From positions 72,887,429 through 72,951,428 of the forward strand of contig NC_133931.1 in NCBI RefSeq assembly GCF_031877795.1: a stretch of DNA of 64,000 nt. The letters are read 5' to 3'. A program made the translations under genes and the position numbers. This DNA comes from Strix aluco (Eukaryota; Chordata; Aves; Strigiformes; Strigidae). Shown here piece by piece: positions 1-11,900 of the stretch. Position 1 is the stretch's first letter, and every line of letters starts with the position of its first letter. Under the pieces are notes generated by a model. It made no database searches. It saw nothing but the letters and a program-made list of their open reading frames with translations, and was not told the DNA's origin.

Positions 1-1564
1 TGAAAATGTATATAACTTTAAAAAAGCACTTACTAAAATGTTCCTGTCATTCACAGTAATATGGAGTGAGTCAACTTGTTCCACACAGTGACCTTAACTT
101 TTTTCATATTCCAGCAAATTTTGTACAGTCCCAGGAGTGTTGGTACAGTCTTGTGTATCATTGATATTCTGCCCCACCACTCTGATTTCTGGCAAAGTAA
201 CACTTTCTGAATACTGTGTCTGCTAATTCTTTCTTTGTGTAAGAGGTAGATACACATATTGTCTAGCTTGTTGTAGAGAATCAATGAAGTACAGTTTTAT
301 TTGTATTCGCAGAGACAACAAAATCAAAGAAGATAGCAGCTTGGTGACTCCAACTGCGATAGTAATTAAGATAAAACAGTGATGTTTCTAGCATATTTTA
401 AGAAGCCTGGAGGAATTAGTAGAGCTTCCAGGAAGTTGTGGGCTGGAAAGAGATATTCTTTAAGAGTAAACATGAAAATATTGTCTTTTTACCAAGTATG
501 ATGGAGAACTGATATGTCTCTCTCCTATGTATGGGTAGGTAAGTGGGGTGGGTGAGTTAAGAGGAGCTGAGAATAGACTTTGTAGGGCAACTGGAAAATG
601 AATGAGATCATTTAACCTCTTTTACAAACAAGCATTTCTGAAAATCTCATATTACTATTGTTATCCAAAATTTTTAACATATCTCTATTTTAACTAGTTC
701 AGTTTTATGGATAGCAGCTAACTATAAAAAGTAATAATAGTCTGAAGTGTCCTTAACTGTACCTTTCTGTGTATTCTATAAGAAGATGCCCTGGATTTAA
801 ATACTATGTGTATTAAAGCACATAAGAGAAGAAACAGCTTTTTTTTCTGACACTTGCACTCCTTTCCTTCAGCTTGTGCAGAAAGCTGACAGCTCGTCTC
901 ATTCCCATCAGCGGTATCCCACCAGCTTCCATGGGAATTCAGCACTGCAGTTGGCCTGTTCTACTGTTCTTCCTGAGCTTGTTTCTGAACTGCAACACCA
1001 CCATCCATGAGAAGTCAGGTAGGAGCTGAAGTCATTTGACAGTGCTAAACTATCAACCCTCGACTGTCAGTTTTAGCCCTTTGTCCTCCAGGTGTTTCTT
1101 TTGCTCGATAATGGTTAAATTTTTTGTTTTGTAATAGGGTCTTTAGAGGTTGTTTTAAGCATCCAGTAGAATATTAGAAAAGTAGGTACCCTCCTTCCTT
1201 CAGAGGAGTTGTGCTGGTTTTAGTTGATGTTCGCGTATTTTAGCTATCACACTCTGGTTTTTAATCAATGGTATGGGGCATTTTAAGATTCTCATACTCA
1301 TGCATCAGCTGATTCTTCTGCAAGCAGATCCAAATTAAGGGCCAAGATGTACCTTTTTTGTTACCTAGAATGTACTATTTGTGCATCTCATGTATTTTGT
1401 CTATTAACTGACCTCTTACGTTGTGTCACCCCATTAATAGCAGCTGTTGTACCCAGCACCACCTTGGGGCTGCATGGAAAACTGACAAAAGGGAGCAGAG
1501 CTGCTGAGGGACAGGCACTTTGTGGCTAAGAAGAAATCTCTTTGTTATTTGAAAAAACCTGCTT

Positions 1565-1594
1565 GAGATGGCTATGGGAGATGGCTATGGGAGA
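1565..1594. repeat. 13-bp tandem repeat, 2.3 copies
   Basis: gagatggctatgg occurs twice without mismatch, followed by gaga of a third copy. Confidence 0.95.
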
Positions 1595-1874
1595 GCTTAC
1601 AGACAAAATTATTGTGCCTATTTGCTCAAGGCCCCAGGGTGAGGAGGCCTTGGGGTCAGTGGTTTGCTTTCCTCTTGTCTACGTGGTTGTTTCACAGGCA
1701 GTCTATGGGAAGTCCACGGAAAAGTGCCTCAGTAGCATGTTAAACCTCTGGGTGTGCTCAGCTACATGATACTGGAAATGCTCTGGAGAGCAGCGCCTGA
1801 AGAGTCTTGTTGCAGGCTCGCTAGATGTCTGGTTTGAGACCAGAAAGACATAAATCACAATCAGTGGGTTGATT

Positions 1875-1909
1875 CCCTCCCCCCACCCCCCTCCCCACCC
1901 CCTAACCCC
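1875..1909 (-). repeat. G-quadruplex / i-motif candidate (six C-runs)
   Basis: On the plus strand there are six runs of 3 to 6 cytosines, separated by only T, A, T, A and TAA. On the minus strand these are G-runs with one-base loops, which is among the most stable patterns known for intramolecular G-quadruplexes. No promoter or gene is seen beside it. Confidence 0.85.
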
Positions 1910-2409
1910 AGTTTGATAACAGTTTGACCCAGAGGAGCTTTCTGTGAAAGTGAGTGTAAAAAGTTGCCCCAAAATGTTTTATTGGAAGGATGAATATATT
2001 GTGAGATTGTAAAAGAAACACAGTACCTCATCAACAGTGCCCAAGGACTCGGCATCCATTACTGTAGCTGCTGCAGGTTTGATTCCCAAGTCTCACCTAA
2101 ATGTTTACTCAAAGGATGAATCAGTAACTGTTACTGGAAGTTACACTTTCCGGTCTGAATCATATATTTGCACCTCTGAGATCTCACTGGGCAATCAGGT
2201 AGAAAAGCCACTGATGCATGACCAACAGTAGGAAATCATGGGATTGCAAAACTGACCCATTTAGAGAAAATGATCTGCTTATAGCTAAAATAGGCCACCC
2301 TGAAAACAAAATGTGAGACTAAACTACCAGAATAAACAGTATGCCTCAAGCTAATCATTCAGACACTTCTAGCAAATTGCTCCAGCTCCCATTCATGTTA
2401 GCTTGCCCC

Positions 2410-2784
2410 AATATGATTCTTATAGTCCTTTGCTCTCTACATCTTCCTGAGGAGGGGAAGTGCAGAGGGAGGTGCTGATCTCTTCTCTCTGGTACCCAGT
2501 GACAGGATGCATGGGAATGGTTCAAAGCTGCGTCAGGAGAGGTTTAGACTGGGTATTAGGAAGTATTTCTTTACTGAGAGGGTGGTCAGACAGTGGAACA
2601 GTCTTCCTAGAGAGGTGGTTGATGCCCCAAGCCTGTCAGTGTTTAAGAGGTGTTTGGACAATGCCCTTAATAACATGCTTTAACTTCTGATCATCCTTGA
2701 ATTGGTCAGGCAGGTGGATTAGATGATCATTGTAGGTCCCTTCCAACTGAAATATTCTATTGTATTCTGTTCTGTTCTATTCTG
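2410..2784 (+). mobile_element. CR1 LINE, 3' end (5'-truncated)
   Basis: This is the end of a chicken repeat 1 type non-LTR retrotransposon. The order is diagnostic: gctctctac, then ggtgctgatctcttctctct, caggagaggtttag, agggtggtcag with tggaacag, the gatgatcattgtaggtccc block, and a tail of degenerate ATTCTRTT-like units (2754-2783). Codons 2426-2683 form one open frame for the C-terminus of the reverse transcriptase protein, with motifs [23 protein letters not shown] and the LDNAL end before TAA. Typical 5' truncation explains the short length. The frame is dead as a gene because the polymerase domains are missing. Confidence 0.93.
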
Positions 2785-5700
2785 GTTTTTGCCTGTTAGA
2801 AGTAACACAGTTTTATGTGGAAATGGACATGAACCTGAATATTAGATGTGAGTATTGTTGGGTTGTTAGATCATTCAAACGAGATGTGGAAAACCCTGCT
2901 TATCTATATAACGGATGGCATCAAGTCCCTTTGGCTTTGAGCACTCTGATGTAAGAGTTGATGTAGGTCTATGATCTGGACTTTGTGACCTATTCAAGAG
3001 TAGTCAGGGGTGTGAGAAACTACATAAATCAGAGCAAGGGAGCATCCTTGTATCTAAGTGGCAGCTGAGCAGTACCATTTGCCCAGTGAGCAAAGGGTCT
3101 TCTGAGGTGATGAAAATCTTTGGCAGCTCAACTTTCCAGTTGAAAGCATCTGGTCCCCAGGAAGCTTATAGTGAGGTGCTGAGATCATTCAACAAGTAGG
3201 CAGCTTGTTACCTGAAATGTGGTCTGCAACAATCCAGAGTCCTGGAACAGGACAGCAGCAATACCAAAGGAGTTGTCATAAAGTCTCAGAAGTACTGAGA
3301 AGAGAAACAGCCAAAGCTGCAAACCTCTAAGGACTGGAGTGGAGAGGAGTGGCAGCAGTAAGAAGGTCATGATGACAACCCCTGAAGCATGCTGCAGCAC
3401 AGAGGAGCTGTGTCAGAGAGGTTATTGCCATGAAATTTCTTTGGATAAACATCTGGAGTCCTTGGATTTACTGACGTAGTGTTGCTCCAAGAGCCAGAAT
3501 TTCTGTTGTTACTTTAATTGAAACCCTATTGCCTAAAGAGCATTCAGCACCATCTCAGCTGTGAAGCTACTGCCTTGAATGAGGGTAGTGTCTCCAAGAG
3601 GAGATATCCTTCATATGAGAGACACATGTAGAAAAGAAAAATGGTCTTATGGCTTAATCTGAAATGAGGATTCTTGCTCTTGGCTTCTAGAGACTGTAAT
3701 TTTGTCCTCTGGCAGGTCGCTTTGGATCAATCTGATTTTAGTGGCACATAACCAGAACAACTGCCTTGGTCCCCAGGCTGTGGGTGTGGACAAGAAGCAG
3801 AACGTGTTATGCAGTACACAGAGGGAAGGGCACAAGATTACCTTTCTCTGTTGGGGACTCCGTGAACCTGCCTTTTATTTTGCTTTGCACCCTAGGTTAA
3901 AAAAAAAGACACACAATAAAACAAAGCATCCATTGATTTCAGATCCAGCCTCCAGGAGCATATGACCTGTTTTTCTGGGTCATTTGCCTCTCAGAACACC
4001 ATCTCTAAAATGACCTGTCCCAACTTTGCAAGTGCTTGACATCTCTGAAAACTGTTCTGGGGATCTCAAGTCAAATAGTGATGCAGATTTTATAGAGGGC
4101 AGCTAATCTTGGGCTTTAAGGGTATTATGAGGCTGAATTAAATGCTGCTAGTTAGAGCCCTTAGTGGTGTGTGCCATACAAATATTAAATGGGCTTTCTG
4201 AGAAGTGCATGGCTCTGTCCATGCCACTTGTGAACTGCAATTCAGAGATGCTTGTAGTTTTGTCCCATTGTTGCTCAAAGAAGAAGAAAGCTTTATGGAT
4301 GCTCTAAGTGAATTTAACTCAGGTGTATTGAAGAAGAAGCTGGAGTAGAAAAGACTATCCACTAATAGGAGAGCAGTTTATCTTTCTCCTAAAATGCCTT
4401 CTTTATTCAAAATTACTTTCACACAGAGGGTTCTGTGTTTCCATTACACCTTCGGTATGTGTCTTTGATTTTATCAGCTTGTCTCTAATTTCTCTGTCAG
4501 CATTTGTTAAGCTGTGGACTGTTCATTTAACTCAGCAGCTTTGAAAATAATTTTGAATATTGTGTGTGAGTCATTGTACCAAAGGGAAAAGGATGAAAAG
4601 GAACAAGTGTGGAGAAAAATAGAGTTGTTAAATATAAAAGGGGAGACAGATGCACCCATGTATATGCAGCAACCCAGGAGCTCCTGGGGTAGAAGACCAG
4701 TGCTCAGTGGGTCTGCAAAAACAGGGGCCAGTAGAGTCCAGTTTGTCATATCCAAGTCCAACAAGGTCACTGATGGAAGCATCTGGACTTGGCAGCAGGC
4801 TTCTTGTCATTAAAGAAAATTGGTCTGATGCCTGACTTAACTTTCAAGAAAAGGAAGAAGACAGTTTCCCTGGTAGCCAGCAAGTCTTGCCCACAGGCTC
4901 CCACAGCTGCAGTGTTCAGAAACTTGGGATCCCAATAGGGCCAGCTGGAGCCAATGAGTGTTCATGTTCATATCCCTGGGAGGAGATAAACCAGAGTACT
5001 CCAAATTTCCTTTTCCTAGGCCAAAGCCTCCTCTAAAGTTCCTAGTGAGGGTTTCCTCATCTTTGAAGAAGACGTAGATTTTGTGTGAAGTTGGTTAACC
5101 ACTGCACTTTGCTGGCTATCTTGCATGCTGACCCATCTGGTCAAAGTCTGTCTCTGCCTTTCTAGCCTTCTACATGTGTCCTTGTTCATGCTTTGATTGT
5201 GCTCCTTGTTTCCTTCCTTCTGGTCCTGCCATCAATATTTTTGTCTTCTTTAACCGAAAGGATCTTTTTATATGCATCCACTGGTCAGACATGTTCTTCT
5301 GGCTTTCTTCAGATTCTGCTTCTTTCCTTCCAGCCTTTTCATTTTGTTGTGCTACTGGATGTGCATAAGGTGTGTTCATCTTCTATAACACCCACATTGC
5401 TGTAAGCCACCCTTTTACTCTAGGGTGCAAAGTCTGTGGGTTAGAAAGGATCATCCCGTCTAGGATCTTTTCTGGACCTTGTTATCCCAACCCAAACATG
5501 GATGCAGAAATAAACTCAGGCAGCATAAAGCAGCTCAGCTTGTGCTGCAAGAGAGTTAAATAATCTGATCACAGTGGCCCTTTTTGGTTCTTTTAGACTC
5601 TTAGATTTCTTGTGTCTGTACAAGCTGTTTCAATGTGGTGTTCCAGTTGCAAAATGTCTCCTATCTCCAAGTCTGATGAAAAATTCTGTTCTAACTTCTA

Positions 5701-5929
5701 AGTTCATAAGTGAAGAATTTTTCTTAAAGAGACAGATACTGCTACTGCACAAGAAGTATTAACATGTGTCTGAGGCAGAAGGATCGCACTTGTTACCATG
5801 GACCTCTAGGTACACAGAGATCAATGGGGAGAGGAAGTTTAAAGACAGATGACATGACTGAAGAAAAACTAATTGCCTGAAGCAGTTGACCTAGGCTAAA
5901 GATGCCCATTGTTGAAATTCTCCTCCCAA
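2785..5929. other. Intergenic sequence, nothing recognised
   Basis: Mixed-composition DNA without repeats or exons that I can name. Confidence 0.5.
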
Positions 5930-5991
5930 TGAGATTTCTCCCAAGGGAAACCTTAGTCCTTAGTACACTGTTAAGAGGGGGAGAAATCTCA
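5930..5991. repeat. 13-bp perfect inverted repeat
   Basis: TGAGATTTCTCCC (5930-5942) and GGGAGAAATCTCA (5979-5991) are exact reverse complements with a 36-nt spacer. It sits just upstream of the ancient CR1 fragment. It could be chance or part of an older element. Confidence 0.85.
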
Positions 5992-6019
5992 AGGGAGGGA
6001 TTCATGGAACAACTTGGGA

Positions 6020-6905
6020 ATCTTAATTCTAGTGAACTGCCAGGACCAGATGGTGTTCGTCTCAAGCTGTGAGGGATCTCAGCTCCAGAACCGGAAAGCT
6101 TCTGACAAACACATGCAATATATCCCTTAAAATAGGAGTTCTTCCTGGTTGCTGTAAAAGTGTCACCAGGGAGCATCACTTCCAAAATGCAACGAAGAGT
6201 GACCTTGAGAGTTGCAGGTGAATGTGCAGTACCCTACAAAAAGGGGAAGCATTTCAGGGTAGTGAGAACAGAAACATATACTTAGAAGAAGAGAATTAAC
6301 GTCATCTGTCCAACAACACAGTTTCTGCTTAAAGTCCTCAGCTGGTCTTTGAAGTTATTTGATGACTTTATTTAAAATATTGGAAAGAAAGATCTGGCAT
6401 ATATCATCTAGGTTTTTAGGAGGTTTTGATGATGTTTGTAAGAAAAAGGGACTTTATATTATGCTAGACAGATAAATTTTTGTCCCTATTTAAATACTTG
6501 CTAGGAATCAAATGTTTCAAGTACTGTCTGTTTTTCAAAATGTAGGTGACCTAACAGTGGCAAGCAAAGATCTGTGCTGGGATTGTTCTTGTACAATTTT
6601 GTTGGTGATTTTAAGACTGAGTGGAAGATGTGGTCATTACATATCACTGTCCATGTTAGGAGAAACTAGAGGAGCACACAATATCTAGAAAAACTTACTT
6701 CGGTGAACAAAATAGTAGGTACAGTTTAACTTGTATACATACAGACTCATGTACAATAGGAAGAAAAATCTATTTTTTTCACAGACGGTAATGAATCTAA
6801 ACAAGGGATTTTTCCTTCAGAAGCAGAGGTCTAGGAGTGGTTATTGACAGCGGTTCAGCCTGCTTCACCCAGGCAAACAGAGTAGTAAGAAAGTCTTGCT
6901 TTAGG
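6020..6905 (+). mobile_element. Ancient CR1/L3-type LINE fragment (reverse transcriptase region)
   Basis: The fragment is heavily diverged, with many stops and indels, but blocks follow the order of an amniote CR1 ORF2. They are ccaggaccagatggtgttc (the GPDG motif, about 6041), an acatgcaatatatcccttaaa block (about 6111), the gatctggcatatatc and aggttttgatga region around 6391-6436 (where the FQKAFD motif falls in CR1), ctgtgctgggattgttctt (about 6572), and aggtctaggagtggttattg (about 6828) followed by aggcaaacagagtag. It is much older than the CR1 copy at 2410-2784. The exact ends are uncertain by tens of bases. Confidence 0.68.
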
Positions 6906-7821
6906 TTTCCAGAAAACGAAGGCTATAGTCATATGCAGCAGCAATTTGAATATCCGTAAAACAAATAAAAGGAAATAATTCTGCAGAATTCAGTGCTAAC
7001 AGCATGTCATAAAAAGTAAAGTTCGCAAGATCTAAAGGATTAGATCATTCTGCTACCATTAACAGCTTTACAGCAGACAAATTATATGACCAATATCAAA
7101 CATCAAATTCTAGGTTATAAACTTCACTTCTAGAAAGTAAAATGAAGAAAAATACCTTCCATAGAATTGTACAATAAGAGAGGCATAATTTTAGTTGGAC
7201 AGAGGTTACCTTCCTCTTACACAGAAGAGTGACCTGAACTGCTGAGTTAATATGCAACTTTGCTGTTGAATTCTGATGACCCATCTTTAAGTTTTTATAT
7301 TTCTGAGGGGAGAGAACGCCTGTCTGTGGGCTTGCATCGATTGCATGTGGCTCCTCATTAGACATTAGTGTTTTATGGAGAATGGAAGTTCAAATGAAGT
7401 GAAATTAAATTGTTGGCAATTTGAAATGTTGGCCGCCTCCTTTGCCCTTTTGGTATTATGTAATGTGGTTTAAAAAATAAAAAAGAAATTGTATTTTATG
7501 ATTTATAGCAATGATTTCCAAAGTAAATGTAGCCCACTCTGCTAAATGTTTTCACTGAAGTCCCAAAAGTCACGTGTAGTTACTTTAGAGTTTGAAGGTC
7601 AACCTCAGTTTCATAGTTAAGAAATTTTCCAAGACAATGAATCACACATTATTATTTAATAAAAAAATATAAAAGTATATAAATTGTTTTTAAAATGAAA
7701 CTGGAAAAAAAAGAGAATAATTTCTTTCAACCACAAAAGTCATTGGTGTAACTGCTATTTGCCATTGGGAGTCTGAATGCCCTTTTACTCAATGTATTCC
7801 CACTAGACTTGAAGAAATAGG
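6906..7821. other. Intergenic sequence, nothing recognised
   Basis: AT-rich, with no repeat by eye. The part around 7380-7640 is free of low complexity and could be conserved non-coding DNA, but this cannot be judged here. Confidence 0.5.
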
Positions 7822-7969
7822 TCTCTTTCCCTTTCCCTTTCCCTTTCCCTTTCCCTTTCCCTTTCCCTTTCCCTTTCCCTTTCCCTTTCCCTTTCCCTTT
7901 CCCTTTCCCTTTCCCTTTCCCTTTCCCTTTCCCTTTCCCTTTCCTCCTTCTCCCTCCTTCTCTTTTTTT
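7822..7969. repeat. 148-nt uninterrupted polypyrimidine tract
   Basis: Every base from 7822 to 7969 is C or T on the plus strand. The core is the CTTTCC array at 7825-7944, and the rest is an irregular ctcc/cttc tail ending in a T-run. Long mirror-symmetric purine/pyrimidine tracts can form triplex (H-) DNA. On the minus strand the tract is all purine. Confidence 0.97.
7825..7944 (+). repeat. CTTTCC hexanucleotide microsatellite, 20 perfect copies
   Basis: Exactly 120 bp in phase, without a single substitution. It creates artificial open frames on the minus strand made of alternating Gly-Lys or Arg-Glu, which are not genes. The perfection suggests a young, length-variable locus. Confidence 0.97.
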
Positions 7970-8289
7970 GGAGTTTGGGGCTTTCTTTTTTTTTTTCTTT
8001 TATTCCTTGAGGGAGAATTATAACACATTTCACAGCAGAATAGACTATTGATGTAATAACACATGTAGTGCTTAGTTAACACATGCTTACAGACATGCAG
8101 CAATTACTAGCATTTTTCTGGTATTAAGTTATAACTGCTGAAATATGATAAAGCCCTACTGAAGCCAAATCTTTAGACACCAGATAAAATTGCTGAAAGC
8201 ACTTAAGGTGTTTATAAACAAAAATTTGAAGTCACCTTTAAGAACTCAGACTTGGGCTAAAATTTTCAGATGCAGCAACATCGGTGTGT

Positions 8290-8362
8290 GGTTTTATATA
8301 GATATATATGTATGCATGATTTATATACATATATACAAACATGTATATGTACATGGCAAATA
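8290..8362. repeat. Degenerate TA/TATG-rich simple repeat
   Basis: Alternating tatata, tatgta and tacata units, with partial self-complementarity (for example acatgtatatgtacatg). Low-complexity DNA of no evident function. Confidence 0.7.
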
Positions 8363-8919
8363 TACATTGTAATTACCACCACACATGGTTTAAAGAAGGG
8401 ACTAGCAGGAGAGCTTACCTCTGGGATTTTAGGACTGAAGGAGTCACACTTTGAAGGAGGAATTCAAGGGAAGTACTTTGCATCGGTGACATGTATATTC
8501 TGAACCTATGCATGCAGTCTTTTCTCTCTCTCAAGAAGTGCCATTTTCCCATAAAAACTGTGGAAGACAAAGTCCGCAACAAACCATTAGTTACAAATGA
8601 AGTGATTATATGTGAACAGCTCCTTAATTGTTCTGTCTGGATAGGTAGGAACACAGTGGTTCTAGGCAGCAGAAGTTCCTGATGGGATTGTATATCAGCA
8701 GAAGTATCTTGTTATCTGGAAAGAATAGCAAAGCAGTGAACAGAGACTTCATTGTCACTGATTTTTTTTTTCCCAAAAGCTTTACCTTCTAGAAATTAAA
8801 ATTTCTCTCTCTAAGCTGACCTATCACTGTAAGATATCCTTGATATTCAGTCTCAGTAACTAACTTGTCTCAGTGGTTAAATTAGAAAGCACTGCAAATA
8901 AATCATGTACTATGTTTAG

Positions 8920-8950
8920 AGCACTTCTGTCTGTCATGATCAGAAGTGCT
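8920..8950. repeat. 10-bp perfect inverted repeat with 11-nt loop
   Basis: AGCACTTCTG (8920-8929) and CAGAAGTGCT (8941-8950) are exact reverse complements. Too short for a microRNA precursor. Confidence 0.9.
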
Positions 8951-11900
8951 GTGATAAAGGTAATGGATTACTCCTCTTCACCCGATGTAATCACTGTGAA
9001 CATCAGCAGCCGCAGCACCTGATGTGACCAGTAGAAATTCAAGCCTTGATGTAATCAGTTGTGACTCTGAGAGGCTGGTTTTCAGGCTGTGAGGAACAGA
9101 CTGTGTGGAGCAGTTGGTCTGAGATCCTTGCTTTGTTTTGAAATTCACTCTGAAGCACTCAGCATAGCTGACAAATTAGTTCATTTTCTGGGTGTGGTTC
9201 TCTAGGGCTTGGGAAGGACAACTTCAAAGTTCTTAGGGAAAACTTTCATAGAGTGCTGAATATCAATGAACTGGTAAATTCTTTTGACTGGTTTGTTGGT
9301 GCTGTGGGTGCTTGTGAATGATGCACAGCCATAGTCAAGAAGAACTCATTTGCCATGAATGAGAATGCCATGAGTGGTTTTTGTTTAAGATTTGCTCTGG
9401 GAGTCAGTGGGATATTATTGCTTCACTTTACTCTTCCCTGGGGATCTTGGTCAGTCAGGGGGAGAGAAGCAAAAAAATGAGACAGGACAAGCAGAAATCC
9501 AAGAAACCAGTCAGGTAGTTGATACATAACCAGGTTTAAACCAGGAAAAGGGAGAGAGCCAAGACATATGCATATGGCTCTGGATTCCTTCCAGAGGTTT
9601 CTGAAGACCAGGAATGCTGTTGCTGTTCACTGACACAGCTGACCTGGGCCTCTGCCAGGGAAGGGGGCAGGCAGTGGAGGGTGTGTGTGCATTTGTCTTT
9701 CCCTCCACAGTATGAAATATGTCTTCTTTCCTCTGCCATTGGCACTGCTTCTGACCGTGTCTGTTTGCAAAATCACCATCTCCCCTGTGGAATGATGAGG
9801 TTGTCAAAATCCCAAGTTTGAAGGGATGGGCTGCTGCGTAACATTTATTTTTGTTTTGCTTTGTATTTTGTTAAAGTTTTGCTTTTTGGTGCCTATGAGG
9901 AAGTGTTCTAAATACATCTTTTGTTTCTGTAATGGCAATGTTTGAAATGTCCCATTCTGATTTTCATTTCTGTATGGCTATAGAGTATTTCTAATTTCCT
10001 CTATTTGGTAGCCTTTAGCAGCATCTGATCTGTCCTCAAGAACTAAAAGCCTTTTGAAAATGTTGTCCCATCCTACAAATAGTCCCTAATAGGTCTAGTA
10101 CCTATTTAAAACAAAATGGTTTACAGCACATTTAATAACTTATGAAAAGTAACTGGTTCATTTTGACTTAATTTACTGCTGTTATGCCCACAGACACATT
10201 TTATAAGGACAGGTTAAATGTGTGTATGTATACATATATATAATAGCTGGATACAAATATTTTTCTGTATTCATTTTAGAGCACTGAAAACATTTAAAGC
10301 ATTTGTTAAAAACAGACTTTTTGATGCACAAAGAGTTCTTCAGACAAGTTAATATTGTTGAAATTACCTTTTCACTGCTCCCCAGGGGTCTTAAAGTCCT
10401 CTCAGAGTTCAGGGCATGGGGACAGTGGCCCACAAATAGTAGGACATGGGTCAGGAAGTCTTGCATCTGCCACTGTTTCAGTGTGTGTCTGAGTGTGACA
10501 CCTTATGCCACATCAGTTGGCAAACTGCTTGTAACAGTTTGCTGTATGGAGTTCAAAACAGCATGGCTTCCACTGCCATCCCGTGCAAGGTGAGCTCAAA
10601 CATACTTGGTGCCACCCCTTACCTCTAACTCACATACGTGTTCTTCTCAGCACTCAGCACCTGTGGCCTGGATTAAGCAACCTAAAGACAGTCGTGGACA
10701 GACAGCAATGTGGTGGCTGGCTGGGCTCCAGGGGCTGTTCCTCATGGTGCTTCATCAGGCTCCCATGTGCCTTTTGGGAACATGCACGTTGTTGCACATG
10801 TTGAGTCAACATGTGGCTCATGTTGAGTCTAGTCCTGTCTCCACTACCATTATCCTCTGTGAATCTGTGCAGTAAAGAAGAGGACGGGATTTACCCTTCT
10901 GCCTTGCCTTCTGCCTCTGCCAATGCCCAGAAAATGGGAGCAAATACTTTGATTAATGTCACTGTGGAACTGCATCATCCCTTGGGCAGAACTGCCTCAC
11001 AGTATGGGTTAGGGAAACCCGTAGAGGTTCAAGGTTGCCTAGGAATACACAATTTCAGGGGAATCAGACTCAGTGAACTATGTTGTCACTTTATGGTGGC
11101 CAGAAAGGCAATCTGTCTGAACAGAATCTCTCTGTAAGAAAATCATTCTGGGCAAAGTAGTATTACTGATATTGTCCAGACCCAATCAGCAGGGCTCAGA
11201 AAGGCTGGGTTGCTACTTTTCTCCCTGTTAGACTCAGTAAGAAGAATCACTTTCGCTTTCAATGGCAATTTCCTATAAGGGTAGTGTGCACAGTGTTACT
11301 TGCTCATTCCTAACTGTTTAGCTAATGAGGAGGAAGAGTCAATCTCTGAATGGTCTTAATACACACACACAAAGAGCAAAAACAAACCTAATGCTAATGA
11401 CAGTACTATGTTGAATGGAGATCTCAGCTGCTGTAGCTCACTTGATGAAATGCATGCTGAACTTAATGCATTGAGATGTGCCTCAAAAGCTCTGCAGAGA
11501 CCCTTCTAGAGTCTTTATTTTAGCAAATGGGGAAAGATGGCTTAAATTACCAATGCCACTAGTGCCAGCAAAATTTTTCTGGCCAGACTGAACTGCAGAA
11601 ACTGTTGTCCCACTGCTGCTCAAGTAACTGATTTGACATTCAGCAACTCTTTGAAAGGAGGCAAACTTAGAAGTGTTAATTCACAACATGAGCTAAGCAG
11701 GATGATGAACAGCACTACCAGATATGTGAAAGTCACCAAGAAAATTGTTTTCCTGAATATTTGGACCTCTGAGAAGGACTCTCATAGATGTGCTCTCTTC
11801 CATGCACTTCCCTTACTAGAAGCTCTGTTGGAGGCACACCTGGTTTCATCAGCTCCATGGCATGGGCCCAGCTGTGACCTGGAAGCAGTGTTCTTCTGTG

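Larger units (their letters stand above)
1..2409. other. Intergenic sequence, no gene seen
   Basis: No open frame with a recognisable family and no splice-bounded conserved exon. It contains the 13-bp tandem at 1565-1594 and the C-run motif at 1875-1909. Confidence 0.6.

Noticed and set aside
7789..8103. Minus-strand open frames of Gly-Lys or Arg-Glu dipeptides
   Set aside because: They are translations of the CTTTCC microsatellite, with no gene context.
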